37,236 nucleotides of DNA from Patescibacteria group bacterium UBA5124 (GTDB lineage Bacteria > Patescibacteriota > Gracilibacteria > Absconditabacterales > Absconditicoccaceae). The stretch is taken from contig DHYS01000013.1 in assembly GCA_002414185.1 (NCBI GenBank), positions 4,438 through 41,673 on the forward strand. The letters are read 5' to 3'. The position numbers were made by a program, and so were the translations under genes. The notes under the pieces were generated by a model that did no database searches, was not told the DNA's origin, and was given only the letters and a program-made list of their open reading frames with translations. Shown piece by piece: positions 20,326-28,811 of the stretch. Numbering within the stretch: position 1 is the first letter of the stretch; the number at the start of each line of letters is the position of its first letter.

Positions 20326-21561
20326 ATGATAGATCTCAAAAAAGTACGTGATAATATCGACGCATACAAAAACATATGTAAAAATAAAGGAAAAACTATA
20401 GATGTAGATGCAGTTTTAGCTCTAGATGATCAAAGAAAAACTCTTCAACTTCAAATCGATACTACCAAAAATCAACAAAAGAAATATGGAGAAGAAAAAA
20501 AATATGAAGAAGCTAAAGCTCTCAAAACAGAAATCCAAGCACTTGAAGAACAATACGAAACAATCGTTAAAGAACTAGATCTTCAACTACTCAAAATGCC
20601 AAATACTGCTATTCATGCAGATGTACCTGTAGGAAAAGATGATAGTGAAAATGTAGTAACAAAAACTATTGGAGAACTTCCAAATTTTGGATTTGAACCC
20701 AAAGACCATGTTACATTAATGAAACAACATGATATGCTTGACGGAGAAAGAGGAGTAAAACTTGCTGGAGCAAGAAGTTATTTCCTTAAAGGAGATGGTA
20801 TGCTTCTCGAACAAGCTATTCTCCAATACACACTCAAAAAACTTGTAGCCAAAGGATTCATCCCTATGAATGTACCAAACATAGTTAATCCAGAAGCTCT
20901 TATGGGAACAGGATATTTTCCAGGAGGGGAAGAAGACGCTTATCGAATGGAAAGAGATAATCAATGGCTTATCGGAACATCTGAGATTCCTGTAACAGCA
21001 TATCATATGAATGAAGTACTTTCAGAAGACGAATTACCAAAGAAATATTGTGGATACTCTGCATGTTTCCGTCGTGAAGCTGGTACCTATGGTAAAGATA
21101 CTGCTGGACTTTATAGAGTACACCAGTTTATGAAGGTAGAACAAGTAGTTATTCTTCCAGAAGATATCGCTATGTCAGATGAATATCACAGACAAATTCT
21201 TCAAAATGCTATGGAAGTAATAGATGATCTCAAAGTACCATACCGTGTTCTTCAACTTTGTACTGGAGATATGGGTATAGGTAAATATAATTCACAAGAT
21301 TTGGAATGCTGGATGCCATCACGTAACGCATACGGAGAAACTCATTCTGTAACATCATTTTTAGACTTCCAAGCACGTAGACTCAATCTTCGTTATAGAG
21401 ACAAAGAAGGAAAAATAAAATACTGTTATACTATGAATAATACTGCTATTGCAACACCAAGATTCTTAATTGCTGTAGTAGAAAACTACCAACAAGCAGA
21501 CGGATCTATCAAGATCCCTGATGTATTGGTACCATATATGTGAAAAGAATTTATCAAATAA
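20326..21561 (+). CDS. serS: Seryl-tRNA synthetase
   Basis: Charges tRNA-Ser (and tRNA-Sec where present). 411 residues. An N-terminal antiparallel coiled coil (about 27-100, Lys/Glu/Gln-rich) grips the long variable arm. The class II core has TSEIPVTAYHMNEVL, motif 2 FRREAGTYGKDTAGLYRVHQ, and motif 3 with NTAIATPRFLIAVVENYQ. Only one UGA occurs (21541-21543). It encodes the Gly in the conserved C-terminal VPYMGK; a standard-code reading would lose the last six residues. The rarity of UGA in a 411-codon housekeeping gene contrasts with its neighbours. Followed by a hairpin repeat rather than an obvious terminator. Confidence 0.97.
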
Positions 21562-21568
21562 AACTTAT

Positions 21569-21604
21569 GTCATTCCGGCTTCGTTAGTTGGAGCCGGAAT
21601 CTAT
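21569..21604. repeat. REP-like hairpin (GTCATTCCGGC family)
   Basis: GTCATTCCGGCT (21569-21580) and GGAGCCGGAATCTAT with ATTCCGGCT / AGCCGGAAT arms pairing over 9 bp and an 11-base loop, 8 bases after serS. Near-identical to the copy at 23814-23850. Confidence 0.8.
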
Positions 21605-21613
21605 TATTTTAGT

Positions 21614-21641
21614 TTGCATTTCTTCAGAAAATTACTATATT
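21614..21641 (+). promoter_or_regulatory. Promoter of tRNA-Cys
   Basis: TTGCAT (21614-21619), 16-base spacer, TATATT (21636-21641). Predicted start near 21648, 15 bases before the mature tRNA. It uses the same TTGCA-N16 architecture as the promoters at 25410 and 25857. Confidence 0.6.
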
Positions 21642-21662
21642 CACAACCGCAGTTGCCAATAT

Positions 21663-21739
21663 GGCACCTTGCTAGAGTGGTCCAATAGACGGGTCTGCAA
21701 AACCTTGGTTCGTGAGTTCGAATCTCACAGGTGCCTCCA
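21663..21739 (+). tRNA. tRNA-Cys (anticodon GCA)
   Basis: 77 bases including an encoded CCA. The acceptor arms GGCACCT (21663-21669) and AGGTGCC (21729-21735) pair fully. The discriminator base is T, the main identity element for cysteine. The T arm GTGAG-TTCGAAT-CTCAC is perfect. The anticodon loop CTGCAAA gives anticodon GCA. The lower anticodon stem has a wobble and one mismatch. This is not the UGA-decoding tRNA-Gly (which would need anticodon TCA). Confidence 0.93.
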
Positions 21740-21797
21740 TTTCACTCTAGCGATATAAGAACCAAGCGAAACTACTTCAGTTCCGTCACTACAAAAC

Positions 21798-21820
21798 AAA
21801 TCCTCTCAAGGGATTTTTTT
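21798..21820 (+). terminator. Rho-independent terminator after tRNA-Cys
   Basis: AAATCC (21798-21803) pairs with GGATTT (21811-21816) around a 7-base loop, followed by a seven-T run. Closes the tRNA-Cys transcript. Confidence 0.75.
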
Positions 21821-21896
21821 GTTTTATCAAAAATATTAATATTGACTTAGATAAGCAAATTTATAAAAAAACATAAAATACAAAAATTAACCCATT

Positions 21897-22088
21897 ATGA
21901 GAAGAACTGACAAACGACTTGTAAAATTAATGATATCTATGACAGTATTAATAGGTATATCTATACTAGTAATAAACGATATTTATTCAAAAGAAGAATA
22001 TCATTATCAAAATTTATCAATACAAAAAGAAAAGCCAACACCAAGAAAAGAAAAAATAATATCTTGGTTGAAAAAATTAAACTGATAG
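21897..22088 (+). CDS. Small single-pass membrane protein
   Basis: 63 residues. A basic N-terminus (MRRTDKRLVK) precedes one hydrophobic segment (about 11-27) and a polar, Lys-rich tail containing KEKPTPRKEK. The last codons read AAC UGA UAG. Under this organism's code the protein gains a terminal Gly and stops at UAG, not at the UGA. The stop codon lies inside the stem of the following terminator. Topology is probably N-in with the tail outside, or a signal anchor. No family recognised. Confidence 0.6.
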
Positions 22089-22108
22089 AGCATTTCCTAT
22101 CAGTTTTT
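22079..22108 (+). terminator. Rho-independent terminator overlapping a stop codon
   Basis: AAACTGATAG (22079-22088) pairs perfectly with CTATCAGTTT (22097-22106) around an 8-base loop and runs into T's. The UGA-UAG end of the 63-aa gene lies in the left arm. Confidence 0.85.
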
Positions 22109-22116
22109 CTTTTAAG

Positions 22117-22146
22117 AAAAATCCAACCTTTTCAGGAAGGATTTTT
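22117..22146 (-). terminator. Terminator of smpB
   Basis: AAAAATCC (22117-22124) pairs with GGATTTTT (22139-22146). Because both arms carry A/T-runs it can work on either strand; it lies 4 bases past the smpB stop. Confidence 0.7.
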
Positions 22147-22150
22147 TCTA

Positions 22151-22612
22151 TTATATCTTCATACTTCTAATCTCTCTATCCATTTGTCTTTTTTGATCTT
22201 TTTCTTTCAAGATTTGCTTCTTTTCTACTTTTCTCATAAGTTTTGCAACTCATATTTTAAGTTTAATCAATCATCTTTTATTAATATATACTTCCAAAGG
22301 AATTACTACATATCCTGATTTATCAAGCATTGCAGCAACCTTAGTCAATTCTTTTTTAGTAATCAGAATTTTTCTTCTTCCTTTGGGTTGATATCCAGGA
22401 ACAAGAACAGGGGATGTCCTTTCATATAAAGGAACATCCATACCAACTATCCAAAGTTCTCTATTTTCCAATACTACAATACTATCTTTAATATTTACAT
22501 GTCCAAGTTTAATAGATTTTACTTCATGTCATTTTAGTACAATTCAGACTTCATACTCTTTATCTATACTATAATCATGATATGCCAATCTATTTTTTGT
22601 AATCAATTTCAT
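22151..22612 (-). CDS. smpB: SsrA-binding protein SmpB
   Basis: Binds tmRNA and delivers it to stalled ribosomes in trans-translation. The 153-residue length is typical. N-terminus: MKLITKNRLAYHDYSIDKEY. The conserved core GIVLKGHEVKSIKLGHVNIK follows, then RRKILITKKELTKV and VVIPLEVYINKRGLIKL. A Lys/Arg-rich C-terminal tail inserts in the decoding centre. UGA-glycines occur in the core (GHEVKS region and KRGLIK). The tmRNA gene itself was not recognised in the window. The LiaF-like gene that precedes it ends 25 bases upstream, on the same strand. Confidence 0.95.
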
Positions 22613-22637
22613 CAGCAAAACAGAGGATTAGATAAAA

Positions 22638-23783
22638 TTATAACCAAGAAATTGTAGTTTTAGCAACACCTACATTTATATTGATATCTATTACAGATCT
22701 AGCAGTAGCTATATTTGTAGATTCAAAATATCCTTCAGTCTTTTCTACAAAATCAACCAATTGTACCTTTCAAACGATATCTTTATAATGTAATCTTACA
22801 CCAAGAGTTTTAGGTAAATGCAATGTAATATCTCCAAGAGCAGATTGAATATCTACAAGAGAACCACTTTTTACTTGATTTCACAAAGTAAGATCCAATA
22901 CCGTACCAGCAGAATAAATTCTTGCATTTCTAAGTTCTATATTTCCTAAGTTAATTTTTGATGTAGAAAGAATATTTCTAATATATAAGTATGCAGGTTG
23001 TGTAGATTTTATTCCCAAACTTACATTACCATACAAATTTTGAAGAAGATTCAGATTTTTGTTTTCTGTAAGAATAATATAATCATGTCCAGAAGCAACT
23101 ACTCATGTAGTAACCAAAAGATTTCTTTCTGATCAATAATTTCATTCTACCAAATTATTAGTTGGTTTTCATTCCAATGTAAGATTTGAAACCAAAGTAT
23201 CTACATAGATCTTTGAAGCATATCATCACATAGTTGGAAAAGATACATACGATCCAAATTTAGTTTGATTAGAAGGATTGAGTGAAGTATATACTCCTGT
23301 AATAAAGAAACCACCAAACACACATAAAAACAATAACAACCCAAATACTTTACCAAAAATACCTCTATAACTCCAAATAACAATAGAACTGAAAATAATA
23401 AATATTGGATATATTAAAGATAAATTAAGATCTCCAAAACTAACCGTAAATATTCCTAATGCTTGAGAAAGCATAAGAAATCATACCACAACTAATGCTA
23501 TAATAGTTAATGTTCTGAAAAAACCATGAACTTTTTGTTTTTTATAAACAATTTTTTCTACTACTTGAGTTTGTACTGGAGGAATTCCAGTAGCAGCTAC
23601 ATTATTTTGAGGAAACAATTGCGGATCTGGTTGAACAGGAGCCGCAGCTGGTTGTTGTTGTACTGGTTGTTGTTGTACAGGAACTCCAGCATTTTGTCTA
23701 ATAAAATCTTCCAATGATGTTGGATTAGGCGTTCCATTATTTGCTTGTTGAGGAATTTCTTGTCCTGGTTGCATAGGATCCAT
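22638..23783 (-). CDS. LiaF-like membrane protein with Pro/Gln-rich N-terminus
   Basis: 381 residues. Residues 1 to about 85 are disordered and Pro/Gln-rich, including an approximate tandem of Gln runs (VQQQPVQQQP). Four hydrophobic helices follow (about 87-185), then a C-terminal beta-rich domain (about 195-381) with repeating NLxLxxxxG patterns and the ending GVAKTTISWL. This resembles the LiaI/LiaF-TM plus DUF2154/DUF4097 'toastrack' arrangement, which senses cell-envelope stress in Firmicutes. No LiaRS-type two-component genes lie adjacent, so the regulatory role is only suggested. Starts at ATG 23783, 30 bases from a REP-like hairpin. Confidence 0.6.
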
Positions 23784-23813
23784 TCTTTTATAGTAATATA
23801 ATAAATATGATGT

Positions 23814-23850
23814 GTCATTCCGGCCTCGCCAGATGGAGCCGGAATCTATT
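23814..23850. repeat. REP-like hairpin (GTCATTCCGGC family)
   Basis: GTCATTCCGGCCTC and GGAGCCGGAATCTATT with arms ATTCCGGC / GCCGGAAT (8 bp). It lies in the 95-base gap between glyS and the LiaF-like gene. Matches the copy at 21569-21604 except in the loop. Confidence 0.8.
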
Positions 23851-23878
23851 TAAATATTTTTTATCAAACGAAATAGCC

Positions 23879-25303
23879 TTACAATATAATTTCTTCTGGT
23901 TTAATTCTCTTTTGTTCCATAGTATCTCTATCTCTGATAGTTACCGTACCATCTTCAAGTGTTTGATAATCCACTGTAATACAATAAGGAGTACCTATTT
24001 CATCTTGTCTACGATAACACTTTCCTACATTTCCACTATCATCAAATTCACACATATACTGTTTAGAAAGTTTTCTATACAAATCTTCAGCAAATCCTAC
24101 AATCTTTTCATCCTTCTTTACAAGAGGAATCACAGCAAATTTTACAGGAGCAATATTCTTATGAAATCTGGCAACTATTCTTGTTTGTTCTGCTCCATTT
24201 CCATCAGTATACTTTTCTTCATCATAGGCATCGATCAACGCCGTCAAAATAGCTCTCGTCAATCCTCGGCTTGGTTCTATACAATGAGGAATATATCTTT
24301 TACCTGTATATGGATCATTGTATTGAAGATCTTTACCAGAATGTTCCATATGTTGTTTAAGATCATAGTCAGTTCTATACGCAATACCTTGCAATTCTCC
24401 CCATCCTCGTGGAAACAAATATTCTACATCACAAGTTCCTTTACTATAAAAACTTAATTCATCTTGATCATGATCTCTAAATCTCATATTTTCTTCTTTG
24501 ATTCCTATTTCTTCTTTCCATCGTTTTTTACTTGCATTTTTCCATGCTTCAAAAGATTCTAATCCCTTTTCTGTATCATTTTCTACAAAATATTCGATCT
24601 CCATTTGATAAAATTCTCTCACTCTAAACATAAAGTTTCCTGGAGTGATTTCATTTCTAAAAGCCTTTCCTATCTGAGCAATACCAAATGGGATTCTAGA
24701 TCTCGTAGTATCCAATATATTTCTAAAGTTTACAAAGATTCCTTGTGCAGTCTCTGGTCTCAAGTAAATATCTGTTCCTTGACCTTCGATTACTCCTTGT
24801 TGAGTTTTAAACATCAGGTTAAATTTCTTTGGTTCAGCCCAGTCACATGATCCACATTTTGGACATTTTACTTTAAAACCAGTCAAAAAAGTTGTTTGTT
24901 GTTCGAAATCCCATGCTTCAGGAGTAATAGTTGTAACTGCAACAACAGCTTGAATAGATTCAAGTGTCATATTTTTTGAGGTAATTGTATCTTCAATCAA
25001 TTTATCAGCTCTTTCTCTCGATTTACATTTTTTACAATCAATCAATGGATCAGAAAATCATGCTACGTGTCCACTAGCTTCCCATACTTTAGGATTCATC
25101 AAAATCTGACTATCAAGTCCTATAATATCATCTCTTTGTTGAACAAAATACGTCCACCATACGTGTTCTATATTTCTTTTGATTTCAGTTCCATAAGGTC
25201 CAAGATCCCAAGCATTAGCAAGTCCACCATAAATATCAGATCCAGGATATGCAAAACCTCTTCTCTTTGCCCACGCAACAATCGTCTCCAATGATTTTTC
25301 CAT
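23879..25303 (-). CDS. glyS: Glycyl-tRNA synthetase (alpha2 dimer type)
   Basis: Charges tRNA-Gly. In this organism it must also charge the suppressor-like tRNA-Gly that reads UGA. 474 residues, the single-chain eukaryote/archaeal/Gram-positive type. It starts MEKSLETIVAWAKRRGFAYP, followed by ASGHVAGFSDPLIDCK. A zinc-finger-like pair of CxxC motifs is formed by CKKC (about 84-87) and CPKCGSC (about 125-131). Next come motif 2 FRNEITPGNFMFRVREFYQM and GIAYRTDYDL, then CIEPSRGLTRA of motif 3 and a C-terminal anticodon domain ending RDRDTMEQKRI. There is exactly one UGA (25060-25058), at the conserved Gly of HVAGFSDP, so self-dependence is low. The ATG at 25303 is preferred over a TTG one codon upstream. 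Confidence 0.96.
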
Positions 25304-25409
25304 CAAAAATTATCAGTTAATAGCTAAATATTAACCACATATATAATAAAGTAATATGTAGTTTCAAGTCTAAGGAATACAAAGTTTTACAAAAAAAGTC
25401 TTCAAAAAT

Positions 25410-25437
25410 TTGCAAAATAAAAAATCCTGTGTATAAT
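25410..25437 (+). promoter_or_regulatory. Near-consensus promoter of a noncoding transcript
   Basis: TTGCAA (25410-25415), 16-base spacer and a perfect TATAAT (25432-25437) preceded by TG (extended -10). Predicted start near 25444. It is the strongest promoter match in the window and no ORF follows for almost 480 bases. Confidence 0.75.
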
Positions 25438-25443
25438 AAAACC

Positions 25444-25836
25444 GGAAGATGATGATAACGTAATCCGTTATCCGTGAAGATACTAGAATACTTCTTATTT
25501 TAGTCTGTTTACTATCTTACTCTATATCTATTTGCCGCCATCAAAAACAAAAATAAAATAAAAAGATACCCTCTTTTTACTACCTAATAATGGCACTAAA
25601 GCAATAGATCCCTATAGTCTGTATACAAACACTATCTATATAAGTTGTCAAAATCAGTTGCATCCATCAGCGATGTAGTCCTTCTATCACAATTCCTTCC
25701 AGGTGAAATTTGTCATCTTGACTGGTAACCTATTCGAAAGGGTTATGTAAGTTTACTTGCACTAAAGCAGTAACACCAAAAGGATACCAAATTTCTAGTT
25801 ACCACTCATGTTCTCATGGGTGGTTTTCTTTTTTTT
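25444..25836 (+). ncRNA. Candidate structured noncoding RNA, about 390 nt, family unknown
   Basis: The 613-base gap 25304-25916 contains no plausible ORF on either strand in code 25. A near-consensus promoter and a strong terminator bracket about 390 nt. Structures visible: hairpin GATAACG-TAATC-CGTTATC (25454-25472); end-to-end pairing ACTAGAA (25482-25488) with TTCTAGT (25793-25799); two perfect copies of GCACTAAAGCA (25593-25603, 25759-25769), the second inside a TTAC(T)TGC / GCAGTAA hairpin; and TAACC / GGTTA around 25727-25746. Size and isolated expression fit a housekeeping RNA such as tmRNA or RNase P RNA, both required and neither found elsewhere here. However, I see neither the tmRNA tRNA-like CCA end nor the RNase P GAAAGTCC core, so I leave it unnamed. 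Confidence 0.55.
25801..25836 (+). terminator. Strong Rho-independent terminator of the noncoding transcript
   Basis: ACCACTCATG (25801-25810) pairs with CATGGGTGGT (25815-25824) over 10 bp with one wobble, then a T-rich tract. A coding gene begins 81 bases later from its own promoter. Confidence 0.9.
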
Positions 25837-25856
25837 CAAAAAAAATATAAAAAGAT

Positions 25857-25904
25857 TTGCATTTATCAAAAAAATAAGTAATATTTTTATTACATTTATT
25901 ACTT
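25857..25904 (+). promoter_or_regulatory. Promoter with overlapping putative AbrB-type operator
   Basis: TTGCAT (25857-25862), 16-base spacer, TAATAT (25879-25884). Overlapping and following the -10 are three related boxes: AAGTAATA (25876-25883, inverted), TTATTACAT (25887-25895) and TTATTACTT (25896-25904), the last two as a tandem 9-base repeat. The first and last form an 8-bp inverted repeat. Placement suggests a binding site for the protein encoded immediately downstream. Confidence 0.55.
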
Positions 25905-25916
25905 ACACAAAAAAAC

Positions 25917-26156
25917 ATGACACAAAAAGATCATAAAATCTATGGTAGCGTAGTAGTTAATACAAAAGGACAAATCATTCTACCTGTAGAAGTTAGAAAA
26001 GAAATGGGTATCAAAGAAGGAGACAGATTACTTATCACAGGAAAATGAGACAATTTTATAGGGATCGTAAAAATAGATACCCTAGAAGGATTTATCAATC
26101 AAATGAACTGAACTGATACAAAAATAGATGATTTCAAAACATATAAAAAAAAATAA
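25917..26156 (+). CDS. AbrB/SpoVT-family DNA-binding regulator
   Basis: 79 residues. A swapped-hairpin AbrB domain spans about 9-52: YGSVVVNTKGQIILPVEVRK, then EMGIKEGDRLLITGKGDN. This is the textbook TKGQ-ILP-EVR-xxGIKEGD pattern of dimeric AbrB folds. A short polar C-terminal extension (about 55-79) lacks a toxin-binding signature. It could be an antitoxin, but no PIN or Doc toxin gene adjoins; instead it heads an efflux gene set (38-base gap). Two UGA-glycines. Probable transcriptional repressor acting on its own promoter, where repeated TTATTAC boxes overlap the -10. Confidence 0.85.
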
Positions 26157-26194
26157 CAACAATATAACAACTTTTATTCACTTTATTTATTATT

Positions 26195-28039
26195 ATGGCA
26201 TCAAAAATTATTTCTCTCTTTAAACATATACGAACTAAATATAAACGATACACTATTGTTGCACTTATCCTTATAGTATACGGTTTATACAAAGTATTCT
26301 GAACAACCACACAAACAGAAACTATAAGTTTTTCTGATATATATAGAGTACAGACAGGAAGTATTCAAAATTCTATCAAAGTATTAGGTACTACAAGTAT
26401 TACTGATCAACAAGTACTTACTTTTGGTCAAGAAGGAACAATCAAAAAGATTTATGTAAAAGAAGGTCAATTTGTAAAAAAATGAACATTATTAGCAGAA
26501 ATAGATAAAAAAAATCTTAAAAATAATATAGCTCAACAATCATTAAGTATCCAAAATGCTAAAATCAATTATAATAAATTATTAAATCAATATACTGATG
26601 CTGACAAACTCCAAGCTCAAAACACAGTAACTGATACAGAAAAAAAACTAGAAATAGCTAAGAAAGAATTACAAGATATGTTAAATGATAAAGGAGACAC
26701 TCTTCAAACAAATGGTAGCAAAGCTCAAGAAGTATTTATCTCTGTAAAAGGTATTATTAACGATACTAAAAACACTTTAGATACTATTGATGAAATATTT
26801 ACTATTACTGATAAATACGAATTTGCTCATAGTGATGATAGTTCACGAGAACTTTATATAGGAGCCAAAAATAGTGCATCAAAAACCACAACTAAAACAA
26901 AATATTATGAAACAAACAAACTATTGAGCGATGTTTCTACTCTTTTAAATAGTTTACAAAGTGTAACATCTACAACAATTCAAAATATCAAAACACTTCA
27001 AGATAAAACAAAGACTATGCTAGATTCATTATCTGATACATTAGATATAGCTACTACAAGTGTAAATAGTTCTATAGTTGGAGGATCTGTTACTCAATCT
27101 CAAATAAGCAACCGATCATCTACATTAAGTAGTGCAAACTCAAAAGTACTATCTCAATTATCAAGTTTAAATAATAGCATTTCATCACTTAAAACTACAA
27201 GTACTGATATAGAAAACCAAAGAAGTACTGTAAGAAATCTAGAAACACAACTCCAAGTAAACAAAGAAAACCTTCAAACAGTACTCAAAGGAGCAAAATC
27301 AGAAGATGTACAAATACAATTAAACAATCTAAAACAAATGCAAATTTCTCTTTCACAACTTAGTGAACAATCAGAAAATTATGAACTTACAGCAGCATTT
27401 GATGGAAACATTGATATTGTAAATATGAAAGTATGAGACAACATCACTATGGATAATATCTCTGAAAAATCTATTACCATATCAAATCCAAATATCTACC
27501 AAATAGATATGCTTATTGATCAAGTAGATATCGTAAAAATACAAAAAGGACAATTTGCTGAAATTACTTTTGATTCATACCCATGATATGCCGTAACAGG
27601 AAGCATATCTGATATTGATCCAACACCAGTAACTAATGCAGGTGTAGTATCATATACTGCAAAAATATCAATGACCAAATGAGATAAAAAAATCTATGAT
27701 AGTATGACTACAAATATTAAGATTATTACAGAACAAAAAGATAATGTAATAGTTATACCTAGTAGCGCTATACAAACAATAAACAATACTACTGCAGTAC
27801 AAATTATGCAATGAGCAACACCTAGCATACAACCAATTGAAGTAGGTATCACAGATGGAACAAATTCTGAAATACTTAGTGGACTAGTAGTTGGTAATAG
27901 AATACTTCTCAAATCATACAAATCTTCATCAACATCTTCATCTTCATCAAACACTAATACTATGAGAAATGCTGGAAGTAGTACAAGAGGACTATGAGTT
28001 GGTTGAAATTCAAGAAACTTTGGTTGACCAGGAATGTAA
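26195..28039 (+). CDS. MacA/HlyD-family adaptor (efflux membrane fusion protein)
   Basis: 614 residues. A basic N-terminus and one membrane helix (about 19-36) precede a lipoyl half-motif (GQEGTIKKIYVKEGQFVKKG). A very long, Ser/Thr/Gln-rich coiled-coil hairpin (about 105-400) follows. The second lipoyl half contains LTAAFDGNIDIVNMKVGDNI. A beta-barrel domain comes next, and a Ser/Asn/Gly-rich tail ends NFGGPGM. The coiled coil is longer than in MacA (about 370 aa total). Without an outer membrane expected in this lineage, the adaptor would act as an extracytoplasmic extension of the MacB-like transporter encoded next (24 bases to the ATPase gene). UGA codons concentrate outside the coiled coil. 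Confidence 0.85.
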
Positions 28040-28062
28040 TTTTATCTATTCTTATATAGATC

Positions 28063-28776
28063 ATGTTAGAATTAAAAAATATTATCAAAGATTATACTAT
28101 ATGAGAGATACTCTTACAACGTGCTTTGTGTTGAGTAGATCTTACGATAAATAACGGTGATTTTATAGCAATCATGGGACCATCTGGATCAGGAAAATCC
28201 ACACTTATGAATATTATAGGACTCTTAGATATACCAACAAGTTGAGATTATATATTAGATGGAAAAAAATTAGAAAATCTGACTGAAAACGAAAAAGCAC
28301 AAATTAGATGACAAAAAATCTGATTTGTATTTCAATGATACAATCTCATTGCTAGAAAACCTATTATTGAACAAGTAATGCTTCCTTTAGCATATCAATG
28401 AGTACCTTTAGAAGAAAGAATGGAAAGAGCTACAGAAGCCCTCAAAAAGGTTGGATTGATTGAAAAATTATATAGTAAACCAAACGAACTTTCTGGAGGA
28501 CAACAACAAAGAGTAGCTATTGCTCGTGCTATTGTAACAAACCCTTCACTAATTCTTGCCGATGAACCAACGGGAGCCTTAGATAGTAAGACAGGTGAAG
28601 AAGTTTTGGATATATTTACCAAACTCAATGACGATGGAAAAACAATAGTACTTATTACTCACTCTGCAGAAATCGCCGAATATGCAAAACACTCTATACA
28701 TATTAAAGATGGATTAATAGAAAAAAAACAAGAGAATAAAAGAAAAGAAATCAAAAAAGAAAAAAAATCAGAATAA
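28063..28776 (+). CDS. ABC transporter ATP-binding protein (MacB/LolD type)
   Basis: 237 residues. Walker A is GPSGSGKST, the Q-loop reads IGFVFQGYNLI, the signature is LSGGQQQRVAIARA and Walker B LILADEPTGALDS. The H-loop is VLITHSAEIA. GALDSKTGEEVLDI marks the LolD/MacB/FtsE subfamily of type VII ABC transporters. A Lys/Glu-rich C-terminal tail of about 20 residues is added. Eight or more UGA-glycines cluster in the first third, including one in the Q-loop region, so a standard-code reading begins only at residue 120. Partner of the permease that starts 35 bases downstream. Confidence 0.95.
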
Positions 28777-28811
28777 TATTCGACTAATCTTTCATTATTA
28801 ACACAATTATT

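Noticed and set aside
21663..21739. tRNA-Gly reading UGA
   Set aside because: Anticodon is GCA with discriminator T, i.e. tRNA-Cys. No tRNA with anticodon TCA was seen in the window.
23807..24457. 216-aa plus-strand ORF
   Set aside because: Antisense to glyS; composition is the Ser/Ile/Phe-rich pattern typical of the opposite strand of AT-rich genes, and no motif is visible.
25444..25836. Standard tmRNA or RNase P RNA call
   Set aside because: No tRNA-like CCA end with a TTCGA T-loop near the 3' end and no GAAAGTCC-type P4 core was found on either strand; left as an unnamed candidate.
25917..26156. Toxin-antitoxin antitoxin
   Set aside because: The AbrB fold is shared with antitoxins, but no toxin gene lies on either side; the partner genes are an efflux system.
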